Origin: Costus lasius
Taxonomy: Eukaryota > Streptophyta > Magnoliopsida > Zingiberales > Costaceae
Assembly: GCA_027563935.2 (NCBI GenBank)
Contig: CM050453.2
Coordinates: 82,124,665-82,188,664 of the forward strand
DNA: 64,000 nucleotides
Reading direction: 5' to 3'
In this document: one piece after another, positions 39,531-50,108 of the stretch
Numbering within the stretch: position 1 is the first letter of the stretch
Layout: the number at the start of each line of letters is the position of its first letter
Notes under the pieces: model-generated
What the model saw: only the letters and a program-made list of their open reading frames with translations
The model's database searches: none
What the model was told of the DNA's origin: nothing
Position numbers and translations under genes: made by a program

Positions 39531-39960
39531 GGCCCAATTTGGCCTAGTTTTTAAGCCTGCTTATGACTTTGCGGCCAGCAGAAATCAAGAAGCTGAGGCG
39601 TTTGGCCCTTCAGCTTCTCTGTTTCAACCCACAAATTAGCTGCTTCTCTGAGAAGCAGGGGTGGAGTTGCTTCTCTGACCCCTCCTCCTTATGCTCAATA
39701 ACCTTTATATGTAATAATAATTTTTTAATAATATAACTCATAATATTTTTAATAAATATTTAATTATAGTTAACTACAAATTTAATCGTATATATTTTAT
39801 CTTAGTAATTTTTTAATAAAAAATTATTTATTATAAATAAAATAATCTAACCATAAGCTGTGCATCTAAACACCTTTCTTGCTTCTCCAGCCAGCAACTT
39901 TTTAATCAGCATTTCTTCAACCAGCAAAAGCTAGAAGCAGAAGCTAAGCCAAACGGAGCC
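39531..39960. mobile_element. MITE inserted in LTR-like copy 2
   Basis: 430 bp with inverted ends GGCCCAATTTGGCCTAG and CTAAGCCAAACGGAGCC. The AT-rich core is framed by AGAAGC/GCTTCT-rich arms (AGCTGCTTCTCTGAGAAGCA, then GCTTCTCCAGCC and CTAGAAGCAGAAGC). The insertion is delimited independently: copy 1 at about 33288-33300 reads CCTAGATACAATAGTTTTTAA, and copy 2 has the same words on either side of this element. A short duplication of 2-3 bp is possible. Confidence 0.65.
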
Positions 39961-41270
39961 TGTATCTAGGATTCTACCCTTATTTACTAAACTAATTTTC
40001 CATCCTATATTCTCGATCAAAATTTGATTAAAAAAAAAAAGCAACGCTCTTTTGTAAAGCAAGAAACTACTTTTTTGTTCTTTAATTCCTTGGGTTTTGA
40101 TCCTGGCTAGGTGATCATGCTTCTTAAGAGCCAAGTAACGTAATTTTAGAGATTCAATTAAGGATTTAACAACTATCAATTCTTAGCAAAGATAAAATTT
40201 ATTAAGACATATACTCGGAGGATCTCGCTACTTAGAAAGTGGCAAGTAAACCCTTGTTTTTTTAAAGGCTCGACCGGGGATTTAATTCCAAGAATTTATT
40301 TTCCTCAAGAGCTAGTAAGATTTTCTTCTAATTAAGATCGCTAACCTTCTCTAGAGGAGAGTTGATTGATTTTGTTACTAGAGTTTTGCTCTCTAGGATT
40401 TTCTAGTTGACTCTCCGTGAAATGATTTTCATTAAAGTTTACTCTCCGTTATTTTTTCCGGAGTACCACTTCTCTGAATAATAATTTTTATAGGAGTTTA
40501 CCCTCCGGGATTTTATCCGGAGTTCACTTCTCCATGAGATAATTTTAAAAGACTTTAGTCTCCATAAGTTTTTTTTAATCGGAGTTCATTTCTCGATGAG
40601 ATAATTTTCATTGGAGTTTACTCTCCATAATTTTTTTAAAAAAGCACAATATAAAATAACCAAATGAAAGAAATGACTTGATTTGCTGTATTCTTCCTCT
40701 TGCAAAACTTTTGCTTCTGAAAAAAAGGGGGGGGGGGGGGGGGGGTGGTTATGTGACCTCTGCTTATATAGCCTCCTTCTATGCTATTTTTAACCAAATA
40801 TTACTGCCACATTTCCCCATTGCTTGTCATAGTTCATGTCTTTGCTATTGTATATATTTTTTTAAACTTTTTTACCTCATGTCTCTGCACACTTTGTCCT
40901 GTATGCTGCCAAGAATTTAGCTATTGACTTCTAAAAAATAGAAGATCGATTGGAGCCAAAATTGGATACTTATTACTATACTTTCTTGGTTACATACTCT
41001 TTTTGTCAAAATAGCGTATTTTGACCTTCAATTTCATTGACACTATTTTTTTTTGCCACGCTTCCCTGATGCGCCACATTATAGTCAAAATTTGAAATTT
41101 TGACTAAAACATGATTAATTTTTATATATAGGGCTGGCTCAAATTTGGTCAAAATCAAGGTCAAAATTGTGGAATGATAAAATCTCTTATTCACAATCAC
41201 GATAGCTACAAATTATTTATTTATTTATTTTATTATTATTATTTTGCTTTCAACAATAAGACAATTTCTA
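39961..41270 (-). mobile_element. LTR-like sequence, copy 2, inverted relative to copy 1
   Basis: Reverse complement of 30283-31175 plus 32862-33303, uninterrupted here except for the MITE at its left end. It conserves the GATCGAGAATATAGGAT landmark, the 55-60-bp repeats, the TATA box and the TTTTGAC-rich end. It differs by a run of 19 G (40727-40745) absent from copy 1. Not the partner LTR of copy 1, because LTRs of one element must be direct repeats. Confidence 0.5.
40763..40771 (-). promoter_or_regulatory. TATA box of LTR-like copy 2
   Basis: CTATATAAG on the minus strand, in the same context (GCAGAG downstream) as copy 1. Confidence 0.4.
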
Positions 41271-42060
41271 GCTCAACCTAGGGTTAATATACTATGATAC
41301 TACTTCAAAAGATAATTTGTGCAAGCGGCAGCATTTGAAAAACCAGTTCGAAACTGCACAATATAATTAATTTTTATATATAGGGCTGGCTCAAATTTGG
41401 TCAAAATCAAGATCAAAATTGTGGAATGATAAAATCTCTTATTCACAATCATGATAGCTACAAATTATTTATTTATTTATTTATTTATTATTATTATTTT
41501 GCTTTCAACAATAAGACAATTTCTAGCTCAACCTAGGGTTAATATACTATGATACTACTTCAACAGATAATTTGTGCAAGTGGCAGCATTTGAAAAACTA
41601 GTTCGAAATTGCATCGGTCCATGATCGAACTAGTATTGTACCAATCTATACTGGATGGAAGGCATCAATATGCATTGGTCTGACCTAGACAAAAGAAGTT
41701 CCATATGATACTACTTCAAAAGATGACTTGTGCAAGAGGCAGCATTTGAAAAACCAGTTCAGGAACATGTACCAGTCCATGATTAGACTAGTGCGTACCC
41801 ATCTATACTATGCATCAGTCCATATCGGGTGGAAGACAGGATGCACCAGTTCATAACAGAGGGAAGACGAGGCGCACCGGTCCGTACTAGACAAAGGATA
41901 GAACGCATTGGTCCATACCAAATAGAACCAGATGGAATGCGGGATGAGATAGTCACAATTTCTAGCTCAACCTAGGCTTAATACGATATGATACAACTTC
42001 AAAAGATGACTTATGCGACTGGTAGCATTTGAAAAATTGGTTCGAGACCGAGTAGAGAAG
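41114..42060. repeat. 252-bp tandem duplication and decayed further units
   Basis: ATTAATTTTTATATATAGGGCTGGC starts at about 41114 and 41366, and the sequence between is repeated almost perfectly, including a variable TTTA/TTA microsatellite. Fragments of the same unit (GATACTACTTCAAAAGATGACTTG...GCAGCATTTGAAAAACCAGTTC) recur at about 41705 and 41990. The stretch between has repeated CACCGGTCCGTAC-like words. Confidence 0.7.
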
Positions 42061-45000
42061 GAGAAGAAAAAGAAGCTTGTCACTCGTTTGCCTTGGCTAC
42101 TCCTATGTCTTGCCATGACACACGAGAGCAATCGGAACTGGATGCATCATGGGAGTAGTGAAACAAGCGGCAAGCTTTCTTCTTTCTGCCTAGTATAGAC
42201 CGGTTTTTCAAGCACTAGGAAGTAATAGAGATCCCAAATCTTAAATATGGGGTTTTAGTGCCGAAATTACATTCACCTATTCTAGAAATAGATTTCTCAA
42301 AACCAAAAAGGAACCTTCTATGCTTATGAAAGAGTTACATAAATCTGATTTGATACATATCAAAAACCTTAATTGTGTATACAGTATTTCTATAAATTTT
42401 GCATTAAATGTAAATTTATTTCACACAGTCCACATGGCCCCATGTAGTTTGCATGTTGTGCAGTAAGGTATGCCCTACCTTAATTAGCAAAGTTGTGCTG
42501 CTATGGAAAAGGAACATGAGAAAACCTTGGCTTCATAACATGCTAATTCCCATATGGAAACCACTGCTCATTCGTAAAAAAATGCACATATCACATAGTT
42601 ATTGTGGGAAGTAGACCTTTGGTTCAGTATGAATTTTGTATGACAAGTGCAGAATGCAACAAATAACACAAATAACCCATAAAGGATCAGATGGATGAAA
42701 TTCATTTAATCCCCGGTCCCCTTTTGTCCACTCATTCTTTAACATAATCAAGGCTCCACCTTGGCTTGAAAAACATGACCAAAAGACTTGTCAAAATTAA
42801 TTTGCCAAGAGTGGAATGGAGCAATATAAGTAGGAACTTGAAATAATGTATCCATGCAATTATAAATGTACTTAAATGGAGGTGCTTTCATTTGGAACAG
42901 TTAAAGAAGTTCAGAAATACTTGCGTAAGGATGTAATCAGCAATACTTATCTAATAAAGGTTATCTAATAAAGGTTATCCCGCTACGAGAGAAAAGCAAT
43001 TGCATCTTTTTTTTTCCTAATGTCTTACCTTCTCATATTTAGCACACTACTCTTCCTCCCCCTTCTTGTAGAATTCTTAAGTTTTAACATCCACAATGTA
43101 ATGCAAGAAGAAATAGATCCTACATTTGGGGAAGCTGTGATGCCCCTCCAAACCTCATAGACCCCAGGTCGAAGATGACAACAATAAGCAAGTGGGAGAA
43201 TTTCGTTTTTATCATGTCCATTTGTATTATTATTTTTCTATAATATATAGTGGAAAAGATGAGTAATGCATCAATAGTTCAATACAATCTCACACGGAAA
43301 GTTATTAAATTTCAACATTGCTAAATCTACTTATATACTAGATTGGATTAGATTGTGAACGGGGATAGCAATGAGCTTCATTAGATAAGAAAATTTGGTG
43401 TATGATGTGATGCATCTAACTGAATCAATGAGAATGTTGGCAACTTACCCTGAAAAAGTAGGATAGTTTTCTTGAAGAATTCTAGAGCAAATTATATATG
43501 GATTTACTTCGTTGAATGATTTATGTGTATATAAAATGATTGATTGGATCAGCTCTCTAACATCAATTTGTAGACAATAAAAAAAGAAGAAATGTACTAT
43601 AGCATATCTTTCCTTACCGATCTGAGATATGATGACTCTTGATGTGCTTAGGAAGGGGTAGGCAAACTCTATCTGATTGTACAATAGAATAATGTTGCAG
43701 CTCAAAGTTGTTTACATTCTTCCTTGAATGGGGCTATTGTACGCATGTTGTAAGGAAAGCACCATAGGAAGAACACTGATGGAAAAATAGCTGGCGGGAA
43801 CCTGAGTTGATCCACTGGTCCGCTTCTTTCAAAACCAACCTATAACAAAGTGGTCAGCCCAACTTGATTGGATTATAAACTATAATCCAACAGAAAAAAG
43901 AACAATGCGAAAAGATTGGAGTGAATAATACATCAGAAACTTCAAACTCACCATTTAATGAAATGTTTGGCTCTAACTTGGATTTTGTCTTTGTACCTTG
44001 TCAGCATATTACCAACTTAGAGTGTAAAATATAGAGTGGCCAAAAGAAGGATATAAGCCACTGCAGTGACTGTTAGGTAGTTATTGTGTGTTTCTGTTTG
44101 AACATAAAACAATCAAGTTTACATAGGATGATGCATTTAACTATAATGTTGTCCCTTTGAATTAATGAGATCATAAAATGCATAAAACAAAAAAAATATA
44201 TCAATAGCATAAGCAAACATTTGTTCACTGTACAATGATACAGACCTTGAATCAGATAGTACTATGCTTTTTGACATTAGTGATTTAAAAACCAGCATAA
44301 TATCATTTGAGCTTGGACCAATACATGGAGCAAGGTAAAATTACCTCCAATTTTTTAAGGTGGTCCTAGGGCCTGATTGGTACCACAACATATGCATGGG
44401 TTGATATGAGCCAATTTCCAATGGCTAGTTATTATTTAAGAAACAAAAGTAGCAAAGGCTAAAAACAATATTTCTAGCTATTTGTTGAGAGGGGTTGGTT
44501 TTCACTCTATATAAAGCCTCATCTACTCATGATTCACTCAATCTCGCTAACCCTCTTTCAAGCTCTCAAATCTCCCTCAAACTCTCAAATAAGCTCTCTT
44601 TCTCTCTTAATTGTTCTAGTTAATATTCTATGACATCTAGTAGTAGAATGTTGACTTTGATGGCATCATACATAGAAATGCTAGATAATTGTCGTGGTTG
44701 GTAATATATTCATTGTAATGATATTTTCAAAGTTGTAGGTGTCATCCAAGTTGACACCTTGGCGGCTATCTAAACATCTTGAAATGCCCAAAAGTGCCTT
44801 AAGAGATTTGTAAAATATTCAAAAAAAAACTTAAAAGTCCTTTTACATGAAGAAGCAACGTATAGTCATGGAGTGTGAAGAGTTTGACCAATGCATAGCA
44901 GAGCCTGCCTCTTATGGTTAGTGTCAGGGCTATGGGGATGAAGCTATAGAACAATATTGAAATCAAGACATTTATTTAGGCTTCAAGGGCTTGGTACGCT

Positions 45001-46220
45001 TTTGAAGAGGCCGTTTGTCCCACTTCTTAATGGCTCACTAAACAATCTCAATTTGAGGCAAATAGTGGTAATGACAATGACAGTATAAGTGCAATAGGAT
45101 CAATATCAGTTGCCCATAAGTATGTGTGAGGGCATTAGAAGTTGTTCAACCCCTATAAGTAGACGAGGCATTAGCTGATTAGGTCAATAAGGTAGTAGGC
45201 CTACCAGTACTAATATTGACACTAAGGTATTTCCATCACAAACAAGTACATTTGAGATAATGTTACAAAAGTGAAAAAGCTTTACATCTATCGAGATTTC
45301 TAATTTTTGTAAGTTTTCATAACATGTGGGATAAAATCAGAGCAAGGCTAATTTAAAAGCATAAAATTTTAATATATAAGTATTTCGATTCTAATTTTAA
45401 TCAAATATATCACAATAAGTTTTTTCAAGTTTCTAAGACATGTGATATAGAACTGGAGGGGTGGAGCTAGGTCAAACATAAGGCCACTAGACCATTCTTC
45501 CTAAGGTAGGATAGCAGTGTAGCATAATTCTAAAATTTCATATAGTTATGAACTTATCATATTCCACACATGTATGCTCAACTTCACATTATTTTCAACC
45601 CTAAGTATCTTAGGGTTGTTTAAGTTTATTTTTTAGCAGTTTAAAAGGATCAATACATCAAATTCGAGGATGAAAAACCATAACTGGGGAAAAGAATTTA
45701 GTTGAGATAGATTGAGTTGAACCAATGCAAACTGGTATTTCAAACCATGATTAACATTACCACAAGTATAATTTGTTGTTGTGGCTTTGAGCACAAGTAC
45801 CCTTTTTCCCTCCTGGTATGTTCTAATATTTTTACAAATTAAGTACTTCTACTAACCAATTAAAAATAGTCTCACATATTATCAATATGACATTTCTATT
45901 AAATAATAGAAGTTTCAAGTAAGATATAAATTCACCCATAGGACAAAACTTTTCAGCTAAGCTGATAAAAAGGGAAAGGGCCAATTTTACAAAGTTTAAC
46001 TTTCCAAATTCCGTGACAACAATGTTCTGATTTGTAATTGGTCTTATGGAATTCAAGCCAGAACAATATGTAAAAATCGTGCTAACACACATTTAGTTAT
46101 GACATCATGTTGGTTACATCTTTCAGTATCAAGGTCATTTGAAGAGCTAAAAATAGGAAAAAGATAGAACTAAAGAAAACTACAGTATGATAAATATAAA
46201 TGAAATACCTGACATCTTCT
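42061..46220. other. Intergenic, no gene recognised
   Basis: About 4 kb of AT-rich DNA. It holds an 18-bp direct repeat (TTATCTAATAAAGGTTAT, about 42947-42976), a promoter-like TATA at 44507-44517, and otherwise only short frames. The end next to 46220 is probably the 3' untranslated region of the PPR gene. Confidence 0.45.
44507..44517 (+). promoter_or_regulatory. TATA-like box before a CT-rich leader
   Basis: CTATATAAAG is followed by about 110 bp rich in CTC/TCT (ACTCAATCTCGC, CTCTTTCTCTC), a common plant transcript leader pattern. No coding region follows, so it may belong to an old LTR or a lost gene. Confidence 0.25.
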
Positions 46221-48413
46221 TCAACTGTCATCGTCGTCATTCAATTCAGTTGTAAATTTTAGTTTAGATTCGAGACCAAAAAACTTTAAGCCAGAAATTA
46301 CCAAGCCTGCAGTAGCCTTCTTCAGATGTTCATTAAGTAATTCCTCATACACTATAAAATTGGCCTCAGTAAGAAAACCACGATCTCTCATAATAGTGAA
46401 TACTTTTCTTGCTTCTGCTGAACTTGCATATTTACAGAAACCATGGATAATAGAACAATAAATGATATTTTCCAGTGGGTAACTTTGATCAATCATCTCA
46501 TCCAAAACTTCTATTACCTTTTCTGGAACTTTTGTTCTGCAAGTGTTTAAGACAGTCAATGCATACTTGAACTCCACAGGGCCACTTGCTACATTTCCAA
46601 GACAGTCCTTGACAAGGGTAGTAGCCGCATTAATCTCTCCAATCTTACATAGCCCTTTCACAAGAGATTGGTAAGCCTCAATGCTTGGTGTCCACGAATT
46701 AGACTTCAGCATGTTGTAACAAGAACATGCTTCTCTAATATTTCCTTCTTCTACAAAACAAGGAATTATTAAACTATATGTACAGGAATCTGGTTGAAAG
46801 CCTTTAGAATTTTTCATTTCCACAAAAAGTGCAAGTGCACGCTTTCTATCCTTGATACTAGAAAGGCCTTCAATAAGAATATTGCAAAGGCCAACACTGC
46901 AGCAGCCTCTTTCTTTTAATTCTTCAAACACCCCCAATGCTTTCATTTCCCTATCTCCCTTGGCGATGAAGAATGACAAGAAGTTGGATATATGATCGAC
47001 AACTGGCAATTTCAACTCAGATAGATAATCAACCAAGCAAAAGAACTTACTCATCTCACTCGTATCAACATAGACAAACAGCAACGGGGTCACAGTCTCG
47101 AAGGTGGGAACAAGCCTTTCCAGTATGACAACTTGGAAGAGCTTATAAGCCTTATCAACTCTACCAACAGCGCACAGGCCTCCTATCAAAGAATTATAAA
47201 TACACAAGTCTACTCGGTATCCATCATCCACCATTTCATTCAACAGCTTGCAACCATCCCCAACTCTCCTCTCAGCCACAAATCCCTCCACCAATGACCC
47301 GAACACCACACGATCAATGACAAACCCCTTACCTTTCATCTCCCGAAACAATTGGAAGCCTTTCTCAACCTTCCCTGCCTTGGACAAACCCGAGATCATC
47401 GTTGAATACGCCATCACATCAGCCTTCACTTCATCGTTCACCATTTCTTCCCACACTCTCAAGCAACCGTCCATATTCTCCTCCGAAGCCAGTACCTTTA
47501 TCATTGCAGTGTACGCAAAAACATCAGGCCGGCACAATTCCATCCGCATTCTCTCCAACAACTGGAAAAGATCATCCAACCTTCCTGCACGACAAAAACC
47601 CTTTGCGAGGATTGTGAACGTGATGGCTTCTTCCTTGAGCCCGTCGGCTCGAAGGTCATCGTACACGGAGAGGGCGAGATCGAGATGCCCATTTCGAATC
47701 AAAGAATCCAATATCCGGTTGTAAAGGTAAATACGAGGTTTGATGCCAAACTTGCCTCGCATTTTCCGATAGATGTGGAAGATGCGGAGGCCACGGCCAG
47801 CATCATTGTGCATCCGGACAAGGATCTCAAGCTGCTTCTCAGAGGGGGGTTTCCCCTGGGCGAGCATGAGATCCGGAAGCTGGTCAGCGGCCCTGTGGCA
47901 GGCGGCGGCATTGAGGGCATAAGCGAGGGCGTTGTAGGAGGCGAAGTTATGCCGGAAACCCTTCTGCTTCCCGGCCCAGTGGAAGAAGCGGGTGGAGATG
48001 GAGGGCTCAATGAGGGGGCGGGAACGAAGCACCTCCGCGACGAGGTCAGGGGGTACACGGCGGAGCTTGCGGAGGTCGGAAAGGACCGCCGGACACCAGT
48101 GGCGGTGACGGCGGAGGGAGTCCAGGATGTAGCGGGCTAAGGGAGAGAGCCGTTGGTCGGCAGGGGGGACGGAGGGGTGCGGAAGCACCGGTTTGGTAGG
48201 GTTGTCGGAGTCCCATTCTCGGAAGTCGACGATGGCGGGGAGGATGGCGGCCGCTGCGGATGAAGGGAGAACTTTGCGGTTGGAGAATAGGCCACCACGA
48301 ACAACGGGGCGGTTCTGGGAGGGTTTACGGTGGCCGTAGAAGAAGTAATGCTTCCGGGTGCCGCCGGTGACGGTGGACGCGGAGGGGAGATCCGGATTTG
48401 CTGCTGTTCCCAT
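46221..48413 (-). CDS. P-class pentatricopeptide repeat protein, intronless, 730 aa
   Basis: A complete single-exon gene from ATG to TGA. Residues 1-60 are Pro/Ser-rich and contain Phe-Phe-Tyr-Gly-His-Arg-Lys-Pro-Ser-Gln-Asn-Arg-Pro, which I recognise from the Arabidopsis At4g20740-type PPR family. About residues 105-165 include Phe-Phe-His-Trp-Ala-Gly-Lys-Gln-Lys-Gly, typical of P-class proteins. From about 165 to 700 there are roughly 14 PPR units of about 35 residues (e.g. Tyr-Asn-Arg-Ile-Leu-Asp-Ser-Leu; Tyr-Ser-Thr-Met-Ile-Ser-Gly-Leu-Ser-Lys-Ala-Gly; Tyr-Asn-Ser-Leu-Ile-Gly-Gly-Leu-Cys). It has no E, DYW or SMR domain and ends in an acidic Asp-Asp-Asp-Asp-Asp-Ser tail. Such proteins bind organelle RNA. 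No frameshifts. A transposon lies about 60 bp upstream of the ATG. Confidence 0.92.
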   Translation of the reverse strand: MGTAANPDLPSASTVTGGTRKHYFFYGHRKPSQNRPVVRGGLFSNRKVLPSSAAAAILPAIVDFREWDSDNPTKPVLPHPSVPPADQRLSPLARYILDSLRRHRHWCPAVLSDLRKLRRVPPDLVAEVLRSRPLIEPSISTRFFHWAGKQKGFRHNFASYNALAYALNAAACHRAADQLPDLMLAQGKPPSEKQLEILVRMHNDAGRGLRIFHIYRKMRGKFGIKPRIYLYNRILDSLIRNGHLDLALSVYDDLRADGLKEEAITFTILAKGFCRAGRLDDLFQLLERMRMELCRPDVFAYTAMIKVLASEENMDGCLRVWEEMVNDEVKADVMAYSTMISGLSKAGKVEKGFQLFREMKGKGFVIDRVVFGSLVEGFVAERRVGDGCKLLNEMVDDGYRVDLCIYNSLIGGLCAVGRVDKAYKLFQVVILERLVPTFETVTPLLFVYVDTSEMSKFFCLVDYLSELKLPVVDHISNFLSFFIAKGDREMKALGVFEELKERGCCSVGLCNILIEGLSSIKDRKRALALFVEMKNSKGFQPDSCTYSLIIPCFVEEGNIREACSCYNMLKSNSWTPSIEAYQSLVKGLCKIGEINAATTLVKDCLGNVASGPVEFKYALTVLNTCRTKVPEKVIEVLDEMIDQSYPLENIIYCSIIHGFCKYASSAEARKVFTIMRDRGFLTEANFIVYEELLNEHLKKATAGLVISGLKFFGLESKLKFTTELNDDDDS

Positions 48414-48784
48414 GCCGCCGACCTTATTTTCCCTAACTCGTAAATTGGAGCGCCGCCGGCCTTATTTTCTTTTAACACTCTGTTTAATAGAGAGGAAAGG
48501 CGAAAAGAAGACATAAGTGGAAGGGAAGATTACTTTCCATGATTTAATAAGAGGGATGAAAAATAAGAAAATTAAAAGTTAACACAATAATACAATAGTG
48601 GTCATCTTTCCGCCCGAATGCGATCCCCTCGAATGGGGCGAAATGCCGACAGACGCTCGTTGGTGAAGCTGACAGACACTCGTTGGTGAAGATGTTCACT
48701 GCTGAAGTGAAGCTGACAGACACTTATAGCATGCTTGTGTTTGATGATGGTGACGAGGAAGGCCGGCTCGCTGCTGCTCACGTC

Positions 48785-49285
48785 TGCATATGCTCGCTGC
48801 TGCTTACGTGGGTTCGACGACGATGAGGAAGGCGATGGCTCGCGTCCGTGTACGCTCACTACTGCTCATGTGGGTTCGACGGCGATGACTCGCCTCTGCG
48901 TACACTCACTGCTGCTCTCGTGGGCTCGACGGCGATAGCTCGCGTCTGCGAACGCTCGCTGTTGTTCCCGTGGGCTCGACGACGATGAGGAAGGTGACAA
49001 CTCGCGTTCGCGTACGCTCGCTGTTGCTCGCGTGGGCTCGACGGCAACTCGTGTCCCGCGTACGCTCGTTGCTGCTCGCATGGGCTCGACGGCAACTCGC
49101 GTCCCGCGTAAGCTCGCTACTACTCGTGTGGGTTCAATGGTGACGAGGAAGGTGACGGCTCGCGTCTGTGTACGCTCGCTGCTACTCGCGTGGGTTAGAC
49201 GGCGATGGCTCGCATCCGTGTATGCTCGCGTGGGCTCGATGGCGATGGCTTGCGTCCGCGTATGCTCGCTACTACTAGCTCGCAC
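48785..49285. repeat. GC-rich minisatellite, units of about 40-60 bp
   Basis: About eight to ten units share GTGGGYTCGACGGCGAT, CTCGCGTCYGYGTACGCTCGCTGCTGCTC and variants. All six frames are open over long stretches because units often keep frame, giving false proteins rich in Ser/Arg/Ala. Confidence 0.8.
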
Positions 49286-49302
49286 GCGAGGGGGGGGGGG
49301 GG

Positions 49303-49496
49303 ATTTCCTAGGCGGAGTCTCCGCCTAGGAATCTGCAGCAGGGTGCTTTTCAAACATTAATTTTGCATTAAAAATTGTGCATACCTGCACAACACATGGG
49401 TAGGTGAATATCAGGCATATTTTGATGCAAAATCAATGGCTTATCTTACCCCTGCTGAAGAATCCTAGGCGGAGTCTCCGCCTAGGAAAAATTTTC
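49303..49496. mobile_element. Palindrome-ended mini-element nested in member D
   Basis: The same 23-bp palindrome (arms CCTAGGCGGAG and CTCCGCCTAGG around one T) stands at 49307-49329 and 49464-49486. Outside and inside it the similarity continues as an inverted repeat of about 38 bp (TCTGCAGCAGGG against CCCTGCTGAAGA). G-tracts followed by ATTT lie on both sides: G13 at 49290-49302 and G21 at 49497-49517. The interior is about 130 bp, AT-rich and non-coding. It resembles a foldback-type MITE inserted into a G-run. Confidence 0.6.
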
Positions 49497-49733
49497 GGGG
49501 GGGGGGGGGGGGGGGATTTGCCTCGACGGGAGAGAGAAGTAGAGGAGAGTAGCACGTGCAAATCACTTGCGTTCCCTCCTCCTCTCTCTTTTCTCCTCCT
49601 CTCTGTTCCCTCTTACTATCCATCAGCGCTATTAAACACAGCCTAAGAGAATGAAGAATTTAAATGAACAAATAAAATAAAATATGCATAAAATTATATA
49701 TTCCGTAAAATTAGTATGACAATTGACATTGAC

Positions 49734-50108
49734 ACTTTGTTTACAAGAATGGAAAATGGAGAGAAAGGAAAAAAAAGGAAAAGAAATTTTTCTTTAGTAT
49801 ACCAGAAAAGAAAGGAAAACTAAGAAAGGAAAAGTTCCAACTTTTCCTTCGAATCGGCGTCCGCCCGATTTGGGCGGAAAATGAGCAAACAATGCTCACT
49901 GCCTTCACGCGTCGCATCGCCTCCTTCACCCATAGCCTTCGTCGTCAGCCTCCTTCACATGCTGAGCCTGCCTTCCATCTCCTTCATGCATCACGTCGTC
50001 GTCCCGCCTCCCCACCCACCTCGTCGTCCACCTCCTTGCTCGCCGCCTATTGTCCACGCCACTGCCGATCTATCACCTGCCACCTGCCGCTACCGATCCA
50101 TCACTCGC
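49734..50108. mobile_element. TIR-family member E, truncated by the Athila insertion
   Basis: Starts CACTTTGTTTACAAGAATGG followed by GGAAAA-rich subterminal sequence, CCCGATTTGGGCGGA (compare CCCAATTTGGGCGGA in A) and a CCTCC/CGTCG-rich interior. It stops at 50108, where the Athila LTR begins; the right end should lie beyond the window. Confidence 0.55.

Larger units (their letters stand above)
48475..49644. mobile_element. TIR-family member D, upstream of the PPR gene
   Basis: Left end ACACTCTGTTTAATAGAGAGG and right end GCGCTATTAAACACAGCCTA are inverted. It has the family's GC-rich minisatellite interior (about 48785-49285) and a CT-rich right subterminal part (CCTCCTCCTCTC). A palindromic mini-element is nested at about 49303-49496. 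It begins only about 60 bp upstream of the PPR start codon, so it probably occupies that gene's 5' untranslated region or core promoter. Confidence 0.65.

Noticed and set aside
44880..45260. hAT-like transposase remnant
   Set aside because: A few suggestive residues only; no BED finger or dimerisation motif could be read.
47248..48140. Plus-strand frames of 151-158 codons
   Set aside because: Antisense shadows of the PPR coding sequence.
48866..49328. Arg/Ser/Ala repeat protein of 98-139 codons
   Set aside because: Produced by the minisatellite of TIR member D; open on both strands.
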